From Bacillota bacterium (GTDB lineage Bacteria; Bacillota; Clostridia; Christensenellales; CAG-138): a DNA stretch of 12,515 nt. Below the pieces are notes generated by a model. It saw only the letters and a list, made by a program, of their open reading frames with translations. It ran no database searches and had not been told where the DNA came from. Every line of letters starts with the position of its first letter. The stretch's first letter is position 1. A program made the translations under genes and the position numbers. Of this stretch, positions 1-6,966 are shown in pieces. Where the stretch lies: assembly GCA_023416895.1 (NCBI GenBank), contig JAEZGQ010000228.1, positions 1 through 12,515 on the forward strand. The letters are read 5' to 3'.

Positions 1-282
1 GCGCTGCCGCGGAGCCTTGCGGATATCGGCCTTTTTCGGGTGCTCAACCGCGTGCAGAGCGGAAACCCTTTTGGAGAAGATGTTTCGCGCACACTTTCAC
101 GCATTGCGTTTACGGCGCTTTTTGTAACGTTTTTGTGCCTTGCTTACGGGATTGTGCTTGCGGAGCTTGGCGCGGCGCAACCGGGGATTTCGCTTCTTAC
201 GCTTTTTATGAGCGTTGTCGGCATAGGTTTTTTTTACGGACTCAGAAAGCTTTCGCTTGTGGCGCGCCTTCCAAACAGGTAG
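1..282 (+). CDS. small integral membrane protein, 3' end only
   Basis: The reading frame is open from the first base and stops at TAG 280-282, so the gene begins upstream of the window. An in-frame ATG does not obviously start it, because the frame stays open before residue 1 of that version. The visible 93 residues hold a polar stretch with 'GNPFGEDVSRTLSRIAF', then two hydrophobic segments: roughly TALFVTFLCLAYGIVLAEL and, after a short loop, SLLTLFMSVVGIGFFYGL. The protein ends in a basic tail. The 'GNPF.ED' segment before a membrane helix resembles DUF2975-type proteins, but the usual end of that family is not visible, so this is only a suggestion. A strong terminator follows 55 bp later. 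No function can be stated. Confidence 0.6.
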   Translation, partial: ALPRSLADIGLFRVLNRVQSGNPFGEDVSRTLSRIAFTALFVTFLCLAYGIVLAELGAAQPGISLLTLFMSVVGIGFFYGLRKLSLVARLPNR

Positions 283-336
283 CGGAAACCGCTTGGCTTT
301 CCAAAAAAGTGCGCATAAATATGTGAAAAAAATCGC

Positions 337-366
337 AAAATCCGCCCCGAAACGGCGGATTTTTTA
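337..366 (+). terminator. intrinsic terminator of the membrane-protein gene
   Basis: A 10-bp perfect stem, AAAATCCGCC (337-346) with GGCGGATTTT (354-363), closes a 7-nt loop and runs into a T-rich tract (TTTTTTATTATTTTT). It separates the upstream gene from the promoter of the phosphorelay operon. The A-rich left side means it could also work weakly on the minus strand. Confidence 0.9.
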
Positions 367-391
367 TTATTTTTACCAAAACATACAAAAA

Positions 392-421
392 TTGACAGAG
401 GGTATGAAATTCATATATAAT
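392..421 (+). promoter_or_regulatory. sigma-A/sigma-70 promoter of the phosphorelay operon
   Basis: A perfect TTGACA (392-397) and a perfect TATAAT (416-421) are separated by 18 bp. The predicted transcript start is near 428, leaving a purine-rich leader of about 85 nt before the first gene. No other promoter is visible before the two downstream genes, so this one probably drives all three. Confidence 0.88.
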
Positions 422-510
422 CAATAGATAGGAAAAAGAAAGAAAAAGGAAAGCAAAGATAGAGAAATTTACGTCGTCAACAATACCCGGCAGGGAAGCC
501 ATAGGGGTTA

Positions 511-1563
511 ATGATGGAAAAGATATTGATCGCAGACGATATCGCCATCAATCGAAAGATCCTCGAAACGATTTTGATGGACGAGTACGAATGTATCATG
601 GCGGAAAACGGGAAGCAGGCCGTTGATTATGCGTTAAAGCATGCTGGCACGCTCTCGTTGATTCTGCTTGACATCATGATGCCGGAATACAACGGCTACG
701 AGGTTCTCAGAATTTTAAAGAGGAACAGGCTTACAAAGGATATTCCCGTTGTACTTATCACCTCGCTCGACAGCGAATACGACGAAAGCCGAGGCCTCAC
801 GGAAGGCGCCATCGATTACATTACAAAGCCCTTCAATGCGCAAATCGTTAAAATTCGTGTCCACAACCATGTGGAACTCAAACGTCATCAGGATATGCTT
901 CAGGAGCTTATCGACATACGCACCAAGAAGATCATCGAAATGCGCGAATCGCTGCTTGACGCAGTCACATCCATCATTGAATACAGAAGTCTCGAATCCG
1001 GAAAACATGTAAAACGCATCAAGCTTTATTGTGAAGCACAGCTTGCGTATCTTTTGGAGAACGAGCTTTTTTCGCAGCAGCTCGATGTTAAAAATGCGTC
1101 GCTTATCGCACGCGCATCTACCATGCACGACATCGGCAAGGTCAGTGTACCCGACTCTATTCTTATGAAACCCGGGAGACTGAATCCCGAAGAGTTTGAG
1201 GTCATGAAGGGGCATACCGTTACCGGAAGTGACTTTATTGATTCGCTGGGCAATTCGGCTGATGACGAATACATCTATTACGCACGCCAAATTTGCCGCC
1301 ACCATCACGAGCGATGGGATGGCACAGGTTATCCAGACGAGCTTGGCGGCGAAAAAATTCCGCTTTCGGCGCGCATTGTAGCCGTGGCGGATGTTTACGA
1401 CGCGCTTGTGAGCAAGCGCGTGTACAAGCCCGCTTTCTCGCACGAGACGGCGGCGGATATCATTCGAGCAGGCAAGGGTTCGCAGTTTGATCCGCTTCTT
1501 ATAGATGCGTTCAACGGCGTTTGTGAAACATTCCGAAGCATTGCACTACTCCACAATGACTAA
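511..1563 (+). CDS. response regulator with HD-GYP domain (c-di-GMP phosphodiesterase, RpfG-like)
   Basis: A two-domain cytoplasmic output protein of 350 residues. Receiver domain, about 3-122: acidic pocket D9/D10, phospho-acceptor D54 in LILLD, switch T84, conserved K106 in TKPF. HD-GYP domain, about 145-345: H206-D207 in MHDIGK, H235 in KGH, the HHHERWDGTGYP segment (264-275) holding the GYP signature, and D294 in ADVYDAL. The metal-binding residues look complete, so an active enzyme hydrolysing c-di-GMP to pGpG or GMP is expected; that is family knowledge plus inference. Two adjacent ATGs exist, at 511 and 514. The AGGGG at 503-507 is better spaced for 514, so the true protein may be one residue shorter. 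First gene of an operon with an HPt protein and a hybrid kinase, the likely phosphate source for D54. Confidence 0.95.
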   Translation: MMEKILIADDIAINRKILETILMDEYECIMAENGKQAVDYALKHAGTLSLILLDIMMPEYNGYEVLRILKRNRLTKDIPVVLITSLDSEYDESRGLTEGAIDYITKPFNAQIVKIRVHNHVELKRHQDMLQELIDIRTKKIIEMRESLLDAVTSIIEYRSLESGKHVKRIKLYCEAQLAYLLENELFSQQLDVKNASLIARASTMHDIGKVSVPDSILMKPGRLNPEEFEVMKGHTVTGSDFIDSLGNSADDEYIYYARQICRHHHERWDGTGYPDELGGEKIPLSARIVAVADVYDALVSKRVYKPAFSHETAADIIRAGKGSQFDPLLIDAFNGVCETFRSIALLHND

Positions 1564-1597
1564 AACGGATGCGGAACCTACGAAAGGATGGGGTTTC

Positions 1598-1969
1598 ATG
1601 AATGCGGATAACTACGGTGGCGGTATCGGCATCAAAGAAAAGTTGCGCCTTGTTGAGGGCGTGGATTATGATGCTGCGGTCACAAGACTCACAGGCAACG
1701 AAACGCTTTATTGTGAGCTTGTAAAAATGTTTTTTGAGGAGGATTTTTTGGGACGCCTTCGCGGTGCACTCCAAGCCTCCGATGATTGCGCTGCTGTACT
1801 TTACGCGCACAGCCTCAAGGGTACCGCTGCAAACCTCGGCCTTAACGGGCTTTCGTCCGCAGCGGCAAAGGTGGAGTATGCGCTTCGCGCAGGTGGCCTT
1901 GCGGATGCGAAAACAGGTTTTTCTGCGCTTGAAAAAGAATATGGGGATTTGCGCGCCCGGTTGCTGTAA
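1598..1969 (+). CDS. stand-alone histidine phosphotransfer (HPt) protein
   Basis: A 123-residue, mostly helical HPt domain protein. The phosphorylatable histidine is H71 in AHSLKGTAANLG, the classic HPt motif, with the following helix holding the conserved glycine and leucine pattern. HPt proteins shuttle phosphate between receiver domains and have no kinase activity of their own. The start at 1598 is preferred because an AAAGGATGGGG ribosome binding site lies just ahead (about 1583-1593) and the length then matches a single HPt domain. An upstream in-frame ATG at 1556 overlaps the previous stop by 8 nt and would add 14 polar residues. It lies between the HD-GYP regulator and the hybrid kinase. 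The kinase has no HPt domain of its own, so this protein very likely supplies the missing relay step. Confidence 0.92.
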   Translation: MNADNYGGGIGIKEKLRLVEGVDYDAAVTRLTGNETLYCELVKMFFEEDFLGRLRGALQASDDCAAVLYAHSLKGTAANLGLNGLSSAAAKVEYALRAGGLADAKTGFSALEKEYGDLRARLL

Positions 1970-1995
1970 GCAATATGCGCACAGCGCCCTGATAC

Positions 1996-2003
1996 GGAGG
2001 GAG
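1996..2003 (+). promoter_or_regulatory. ribosome binding site of the hybrid kinase
   Basis: GGAGGGAG lies 7 nt before ATG 2011 and supports that start. It sits in the 41-bp gap after the HPt gene, where no promoter or terminator is seen, consistent with co-transcription. Confidence 0.8.
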
Positions 2004-2010
2004 TCTTGCT

Positions 2011-5000
2011 ATGTCGCACCCGAACCCGATCCAAGAACCGCCTTTAAAAAAGCGTAAGGCCGTCAGGCTGTTAGGCGAGCCGAACAACCCGTTAAGGTAT
2101 GCGCTGTGGATTGCGGGTTCTTACTTCCTAATAAGCTTTTTGTGGGTTCTCTTTTCCGGAAAATTGGCCGGCTTTCTTGCGGCTGATGTCGCGTCGCTTG
2201 CGCGCATCGAGTCTTTCAAGGGCTGGTTTTTTGTTTTTATATCCTCACTTCTTCTGTTCTTTTATGTGAGAAGCTTGATTGCTCGTGCCATGCTGCCCCA
2301 AAAGAGCCTCAACCAAACGGTGCTACAGCGTACGGCAGAGCTTGAAAGCACTGCTGCAAGCCTTCTTACCATGATTGACGAAAAAGACAGACTTCTTAAG
2401 CAAACGTCTAGGCAGCAGCTTTTCCAAGCCGCTGTGCTTAAGTTTTCGCAAGACTTTTTTAACGTGCCGCTCTCAGAGATGAACGTCGCACTCACCGGCG
2501 CACTTAAGGTGATGGGGGAATACCTCGAGGCGCACCGGGTCACCTATGCGGAGTTTGACGGCAAGCAAAAACGTTTTTTTGTTATGGGGCAATGGGCGTA
2601 TGGAGAAGAGGTGCCCAACGAAGAACTTGAGCAATATTTCAACGGTACGAAGTTTAAAAACGTCCGCTGCACGATTCGCTGCGGGGTGGAGTTTTACGAG
2701 CCATACCCGGGACTTGTGCCTGAAAACGAAAAGCTAGGTCAGAATTTAACGCAAGCAAATAGCAGCTATGTGATTGCTCCACTTCATGTGCAGGGGAAGT
2801 TATGCGGGAGCATCGTCGTTTCCACGCAAAGGCATATGGATGATTGGTCGCAGGAAGACCTCGACATCCTCAACATTTTTGTTGAAATGCTTCGCAACGC
2901 CTATGTGCGCCGCAAGAAGGAAGCCGAGATCGAACAGAGCAACAAGCTGATGCACGTGGTGCTCGATTCCACCGAGGACGGCATTTACATGATCGATGCG
3001 CAGGGCGTTTTACAAAACGCCAACAACGGCTTTGCTACATTTTTTAAAACGCCGATCAAAACAATACCCGGGAAGAACCTCCGCGACTTTTTATCTGAAA
3101 GCGCATATATGCGCCTGATGACCTATGTGCAAACCGCGCTGGAAACCGGCCAGCGCACGGTGCTCCAGGCGCAGTTCGAGGGCCTGTGGCTTGAAAACTC
3201 CATTTACCCCATCATGGATGAAACGGGGAAATATAGCCTTGCCGCGATTTTTGCCGTAAACGTCACCGAACGGATGCGTTACGAAAGTGAGCTGTTCCGT
3301 TCGCGCCAGCTGTTTAAGCAGTTGGTGGACAGCGCACCCGTGGCAATTTTCTGGCGTGACTTAAGGGGCTATTACCTTGGCTGCAACAAGCGCATGGCCG
3401 ACAGCTTCGGCACCACGGTCGAAACCATGGTGGGTGGAAGCGCAGCGAGGTATATGAGCGTTGAGGAAGCACAGCGCCAGTCCAAGCTGGAAGAGGAGAT
3501 GCTCAAAAACCATCAACCGCGCATCCATGTGCAGCAGAACGTCATACGGGCGGATGGGGAAACGCGCTTGTTCAATGTGGAAAAAGTGCCGCTTTACACC
3601 GAGAACGGCGAGCCTTATGGCATACTCGGCGTCGCGGAAGATATCACCGAGCGCCGCCGCAAGGAGCTTGAGCTTGTGCAGGCCAAACGCGCCGCAAACG
3701 ACGCGAATGCTGCCAAAAGCATGTTCCTCTCGCGCATGAGCCATGAAATACGCACGCCGCTCAATTCCATCATCGGGCTTACGCACATTGCTTTGCAGGC
3801 GCAGGGCGATGCTTCAGAAATCAGGGACTATGTCGTCCAAATCGGCACGGCCTCGCGGCACCTTTTGGAAATCATCAACGATATTCTTGATATTTCAAGG
3901 ATCGAAGCGGGCAAGTTCAGCATCAACAAGGCGAGTTTCAATTTGATCGATGCCATTGAAAGTGCGGTAGGGCTCTTGCTGCCACGCGCCGACGAAAAGC
4001 GTCAGCATGTGAACCTTTATGTTGACGGCAGCGTGCCCCACGGTGTAATGAGCGATCAGACGCGCTTTAAGCAATTGATCATGAACCTTTTGAGCAACGC
4101 GATCAAGTTTACCGGCGAGAGTGGCGTGATCGATGTTCGCGTTAAAACGGTACGCCAAACGGAAAACGGCGTTGTTGTAAGTGTTAGCGTGAAAGACAAC
4201 GGCGAAGGCGTTGCGCCTGAGCAACTCAAACGCATTTTCGAGCCCTTTGAGCAGGTTGATACCACGTTTTCACGCGCTCATGAAGGGACCGGGTTAGGGC
4301 TTTCCATCTGCAAAAACATCGTGGAGTTGATGGGCGGTGAAATAGAGGCACAAAGCGAGCGTGGAATGGGAAGCAAGTTCACGTTTACCCTGCCTCTTGA
4401 GCTTGCGCCGCTCGAGGAGCGCGCAGTTAAACTTTCGTTTGACGATCTTCGTATTTTGGTTGTTGATGACGAATCCGAAACCTTGAACTACATGAAGATG
4501 CTTTTGACGCAGTACAAGGTGGAAACCGCGCTTGCTGCCTCAGGCAAGGAGGCGGTCGCCTCAGCGCTTAACGCTAAAGAGCAAGGGCGGCCCTTCAATG
4601 TGGTATTTGTGGATATGCGCATGCCTGATATGGACGGCATAGAAACCGCGCAGCAAATCCGGCAGATCTGCGGTGAAAACGTGATCGTTATCATGTTCTC
4701 CATGTACGAGTGGAGCGATATTCAAAAGAGCGCCAACTCAGCAGGCATATCGCTGTTTTTGCCAAAACCCATTTTCCCCTCGCGCCTTTTGGACGTGCTC
4801 TACAACATCACAAACGGCAAGCGCTCCGAAGCGTCAATTGAGGTATTTGTGCAAACGCCTCAGTGCCTGCGCGACAAATGCATCCTCGTTGCAGAAGACA
4901 ATGCGGTCAACCAACTGATCCTTCGTGAAATGCTCTCCAAGAGCGGTGCGAAGCTCACGCCCGTGTACGACGGAGCGAGTGCCGTTGAAGCATTTTTGGC

Positions 5001-5253
5001 TGCACGGGGCGCGTTCGATGCCATTTTGATGGACATACAAATGCCCGGCATGGACGGCCTTGAGGCGACGCGCGCCATACGGGCGCTGTCGCTCGATAAC
5101 GCGCAAACCGTGCCGATCATAGCCATGACGGCTAACGTATTCCGTGAGGACATCGAAAAAGCGATGCTTGCGGGCATGGACGCGCATGTGGGTAAGCCCA
5201 TCGACCCCAAAGACCTCATCGGCAAGCTTTGCCGCGCCTTGTTGCAAACATAA
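2011..5253 (+). CDS. membrane-bound hybrid sensor histidine kinase (GAF-PAS-PAS-HisKA-HATPase-REC-REC)
   Basis: A 1080-residue sensor kinase. In order: a basic N-terminus; membrane helix 30-49; a short outside loop of about 20 residues; membrane helix 72-90 (the FKGWFFV start is common in this kinase type); a coiled-coil-like linker 95-135; a GAF-like domain 136-300; PAS 311-425; PAS 431-550 ending in VAEDITERRRKE; HisKA with H578 in SHEIRTPLN; HATPase with N692-N696, D729 in DNGEGV and GTGLGLSI (759-766). Receiver 1 has D819/D820, D868 and K919; receiver 2 has E962/D963, D1008, T1040 and K1062. All catalytic residues look intact. With such a short outside loop, sensing is probably cytoplasmic, through GAF/PAS; the ligand is unknown. 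There is no C-terminal HPt; the preceding gene supplies one. Likely partner of the HD-GYP regulator at the start of the operon. Confidence 0.95.
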   Translation: MSHPNPIQEPPLKKRKAVRLLGEPNNPLRYALWIAGSYFLISFLWVLFSGKLAGFLAADVASLARIESFKGWFFVFISSLLLFFYVRSLIARAMLPQKSLNQTVLQRTAELESTAASLLTMIDEKDRLLKQTSRQQLFQAAVLKFSQDFFNVPLSEMNVALTGALKVMGEYLEAHRVTYAEFDGKQKRFFVMGQWAYGEEVPNEELEQYFNGTKFKNVRCTIRCGVEFYEPYPGLVPENEKLGQNLTQANSSYVIAPLHVQGKLCGSIVVSTQRHMDDWSQEDLDILNIFVEMLRNAYVRRKKEAEIEQSNKLMHVVLDSTEDGIYMIDAQGVLQNANNGFATFFKTPIKTIPGKNLRDFLSESAYMRLMTYVQTALETGQRTVLQAQFEGLWLENSIYPIMDETGKYSLAAIFAVNVTERMRYESELFRSRQLFKQLVDSAPVAIFWRDLRGYYLGCNKRMADSFGTTVETMVGGSAARYMSVEEAQRQSKLEEEMLKNHQPRIHVQQNVIRADGETRLFNVEKVPLYTENGEPYGILGVAEDITERRRKELELVQAKRAANDANAAKSMFLSRMSHEIRTPLNSIIGLTHIALQAQGDASEIRDYVVQIGTASRHLLEIINDILDISRIEAGKFSINKASFNLIDAIESAVGLLLPRADEKRQHVNLYVDGSVPHGVMSDQTRFKQLIMNLLSNAIKFTGESGVIDVRVKTVRQTENGVVVSVSVKDNGEGVAPEQLKRIFEPFEQVDTTFSRAHEGTGLGLSICKNIVELMGGEIEAQSERGMGSKFTFTLPLELAPLEERAVKLSFDDLRILVVDDESETLNYMKMLLTQYKVETALAASGKEAVASALNAKEQGRPFNVVFVDMRMPDMDGIETAQQIRQICGENVIVIMFSMYEWSDIQKSANSAGISLFLPKPIFPSRLLDVLYNITNGKRSEASIEVFVQTPQCLRDKCILVAEDNAVNQLILREMLSKSGAKLTPVYDGASAVEAFLAARGAFDAILMDIQMPGMDGLEATRAIRALSLDNAQTVPIIAMTANVFREDIEKAMLAGMDAHVGKPIDPKDLIGKLCRALLQT

Positions 5254-5310
5254 AGCCGCAGACCTCGCATTACAAAACCTTCATCTCCAACCGCATTAAC
5301 GCAAAAAAGA

Positions 5311-5336
5311 GGGGCAGCCTATTTTTAGGCTGCCCC
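5311..5336 (-). terminator. intrinsic terminator of the SGNH hydrolase gene, possibly also stopping the kinase operon
   Basis: A perfect 10-bp stem, GGGGCAGCCT (5311-5320) with AGGCTGCCCC (5327-5336), has a 6-nt loop. Read on the minus strand it is followed by TCTTTTTTGC, a proper T tract, so it terminates the hydrolase transcript. On the plus strand the stem is followed by GATTGATTG, a poor tract, so termination of the kinase operon there would be inefficient unless factor-assisted. No better plus-strand terminator is visible. Confidence 0.85.
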
Positions 5337-5415
5337 GATTGATTGAACCGGTATGAAAACTACAGATGGCTCCCAAAATCCATTCAAAAAATGTACGGCA
5401 TGTACTTTTTGAAGA

Positions 5416-6138
5416 TTATACCGCCTGCGCGCTTACGTAGCCGGACGAGCCGCTAAGCGTGCGCACAAAGTCGGAAAACGCCTGCGCAATTAAGTCATAA
5501 CCCTTGTCGGTCGGATGCAGGCCATCGATGCACACATAGTCGCGGAAAGGCTTTTTGTCAAGGAAGTACGAGCGTACGTCCACGAGCAAAGCACCCGTTT
5601 GCCGCGCGATTTTCGAGATGGCGTCGGAGTACATTTCGTGGAAACGGTAAATCATATGTACGTCGCCAAGCCATTTAAGGATGTTTTTCGCGTTGTTGCC
5701 GTTGCGCTCAAGGAAAGCTAGGTAGCGTTCCGCGTCGATGGGGGGGAGCGTCATCACAATCGGCTTGATGCCGAGCTTTTGCACATCTGCGATCATGCTG
5801 GCGTAAATTTGGCGGAAGGTGTTAATGTCGGTTATGGGCGCGTGGTCGGCTTCCGGATAAATGGAAATTTCGTTCCATTTGAAATTGCAATCGTTGCCGC
5901 CGAATTCAATGAGCGCGAAATCGCCGTTCATGCCCGCCTCGATGTCCTTTTTCAAAATGCTCGCTCCGCGGTCGATGGTTATGCCGAAGCGCGCGCGGTT
6001 TTCCGCCTCCACATTATATTCCTGCTTGAATTTTGATAGGTATTCCTCCATCACCGCGTGATAGCGGTACCCAAAGTCGAGGATGGTTCCCTTCATAACC
6101 GAGTCGCCATAAATCCTTACTCGAACTGCCTGTTCCAT
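5416..6138 (-). CDS. SGNH/GDSL-family hydrolase (esterase/lipase-like)
   Basis: A 240-residue cytoplasmic protein with no signal peptide. Block I is IYGDSVMKG with nucleophile S13; block II glycine is probably G52 in RFG; block III is GGND with N82; block V is DGLHPT with D205 and H208. These are the four SGNH catalytic and oxyanion positions in the right order, and the length is normal for the family. Members hydrolyse ester or thioester bonds of lipids, acyl or acetyl groups on sugars; the substrate cannot be told from sequence. The start at 6138 is chosen because AGGAGG (minus strand, 6151-6146) lies 7 nt upstream; the longer version from 6159 would place this ribosome binding site inside the coding region. 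Single-gene unit with its own consensus promoter and terminator, divergent from the DUF1836 gene. Confidence 0.9.
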   Translation of the reverse strand: MEQAVRVRIYGDSVMKGTILDFGYRYHAVMEEYLSKFKQEYNVEAENRARFGITIDRGASILKKDIEAGMNGDFALIEFGGNDCNFKWNEISIYPEADHAPITDINTFRQIYASMIADVQKLGIKPIVMTLPPIDAERYLAFLERNGNNAKNILKWLGDVHMIYRFHEMYSDAISKIARQTGALLVDVRSYFLDKKPFRDYVCIDGLHPTDKGYDLIAQAFSDFVRTLSGSSGYVSAQAV

Positions 6139-6145
6139 ATGCGCA

Positions 6146-6151
6146 CCTCCT
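6146..6151 (-). promoter_or_regulatory. ribosome binding site fixing the SGNH hydrolase start
   Basis: AGGAGG on the minus strand, 7 nt before the ATG whose first base is 6138. It decides against the in-frame ATG seven codons upstream. Confidence 0.85.
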
Positions 6152-6220
6152 ACGTTCACAGTATTGCCATATTTCGTTCACTTATCCGCAAGATTTAGTT
6201 TTAAATACTAGATTAATTAG

Positions 6221-6249
6221 ATTATAAAGCGGAAATAATAATATGTCAA
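6221..6249 (-). promoter_or_regulatory. consensus promoter of the SGNH hydrolase gene
   Basis: Read on the minus strand: TTGACA (6249-6244), a 17-bp spacer, and TATAAT (6226-6221). Both boxes match the consensus perfectly with ideal spacing, so a strong housekeeping promoter is expected unless repressed. The leader to the ATG is about 75 nt. The -35 box faces that of the divergent promoter 7 bp away. Confidence 0.9.
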
Positions 6250-6256
6250 CCCGGAT

Positions 6257-6286
6257 TTGACGGTTTTCATAACATAATGATATAAT
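6257..6286 (+). promoter_or_regulatory. promoter of the DUF1836 gene
   Basis: TTGACG (6257-6262), an 18-bp spacer and a perfect TATAAT (6281-6286). The predicted transcript start is near 6293, giving a leader of only about 20 nt before ATG 6314. An in-frame ATG at 6287 directly abuts the -10 box and would not be transcribed from this promoter. Confidence 0.85.
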
Positions 6287-6313
6287 ATGCAAAACAGGCA
6301 TGAGGTGTTCGTT

Positions 6314-6883
6314 ATGGAGTTACAAGCGGATTCTGTGAGGGCGTTCCGATGCCCAAGGTGGGCGGAACTACCTACGATTTCTCTTTATATGGATCAGGTG
6401 TTGATCGTTCTGGAGGAAAGTCTGAGCCTTTTTTCCGAAAAGGCGGAGCTTGCGGCTACGTCCACGATGGTTAACAATTATGTAAAGCTCAAGCTTTTAA
6501 CGCCGCCGGTCAACAAAAAATACGCCAAAGAGCACATTGCGAAGCTAATGATGATCTGCGTGCTCAAGCGTGAGTTTTCCATTTCCGAGATTGGCGGGAT
6601 TTTTGATCTGATTGTTGAGGCTCGCGGCATTGAGCAGGCGTACGACTTGTTCTGCACGGAGCTTGAATACGCCATCAAGCATGCGTTTGCGAACATGGAG
6701 GAACGGCCGCGCCGAGAGGCGGGTGACGAAGCGGTGCTCGTGCTTGAAACGGCACTCGGCGCGTTTGCCAATAAGCTTATGGTACAGAGCATCCTTGACG
6801 CGGCGAAGCGGCGCACTGCTGAGCAGCGCGAGGCTGAAAAGGAAGCGCAGAAAGAGGCGCAGAAACCCCAGAAAGCAAAATAG
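6314..6883 (+). CDS. DUF1836 protein, predicted DNA-binding regulator
   Basis: A 189-residue protein. Residues about 12-125 match the DUF1836 pattern as I recall it: W-x-ELPxISLYMDQV, then STMVNNYVKLKLLTPP, then NKKYAKEHIAKLMMICVLKREFSISEIGGIF. The TMVNNYVK...KKY..EHI arrangement resembles a MerR-like winged helix, and such proteins are presumed transcription regulators, mostly in Firmicutes; no target is established. The C-terminal 30 residues are a lysine/glutamate/alanine-rich, probably helical or disordered tail rich in EAQK repeats. The start at 6314 is chosen over 6287 because GAGGTG (6302-6307) lies 6 nt ahead and because the promoter -10 box ends at 6286. It is divergent from the SGNH hydrolase across a shared promoter region, so control of that gene or of itself is a reasonable guess. 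Confidence 0.88.
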   Translation: MELQADSVRAFRCPRWAELPTISLYMDQVLIVLEESLSLFSEKAELAATSTMVNNYVKLKLLTPPVNKKYAKEHIAKLMMICVLKREFSISEIGGIFDLIVEARGIEQAYDLFCTELEYAIKHAFANMEERPRREAGDEAVLVLETALGAFANKLMVQSILDAAKRRTAEQREAEKEAQKEAQKPQKAK

Positions 6884-6901
6884 CGCTTAGAATACAAAAA
6901 G

Positions 6902-6936
6902 ACGGCCGAACGGGTGTTTCCGTTCGGCCGTTTGTG
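6902..6936 (+). terminator. bidirectional terminator between the convergent DUF1836 and GGDEF genes
   Basis: A perfect 12-bp GC-rich stem, ACGGCCGAACGG (6902-6913) with CCGTTCGGCCGT (6920-6931), has a 6-nt loop. The plus-strand tail is TTTGTGGTTT. On the minus strand the stem is followed by CTTTTTGTATTC. It lies 19 bp after the DUF1836 stop and 36 bp beyond the GGDEF gene stop, so it can serve both. Confidence 0.88.
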
Positions 6937-6966
6937 GTTTCGCAAAATTTTGGGATGGATTTTGGC

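Noticed and set aside
425..510. c-di-GMP riboswitch in the leader of the HD-GYP gene
   Set aside because: Considered because of the phosphodiesterase downstream, but the conserved core segments of the c-di-GMP-I class (CACGCACAGGGCAAACC-like and GACGCAAAGCC-like) are absent and the leader is too short.
715..1443. Minus-strand open frame of 242 codons
   Set aside because: A shadow of the HD-GYP gene; no recognisable motifs.
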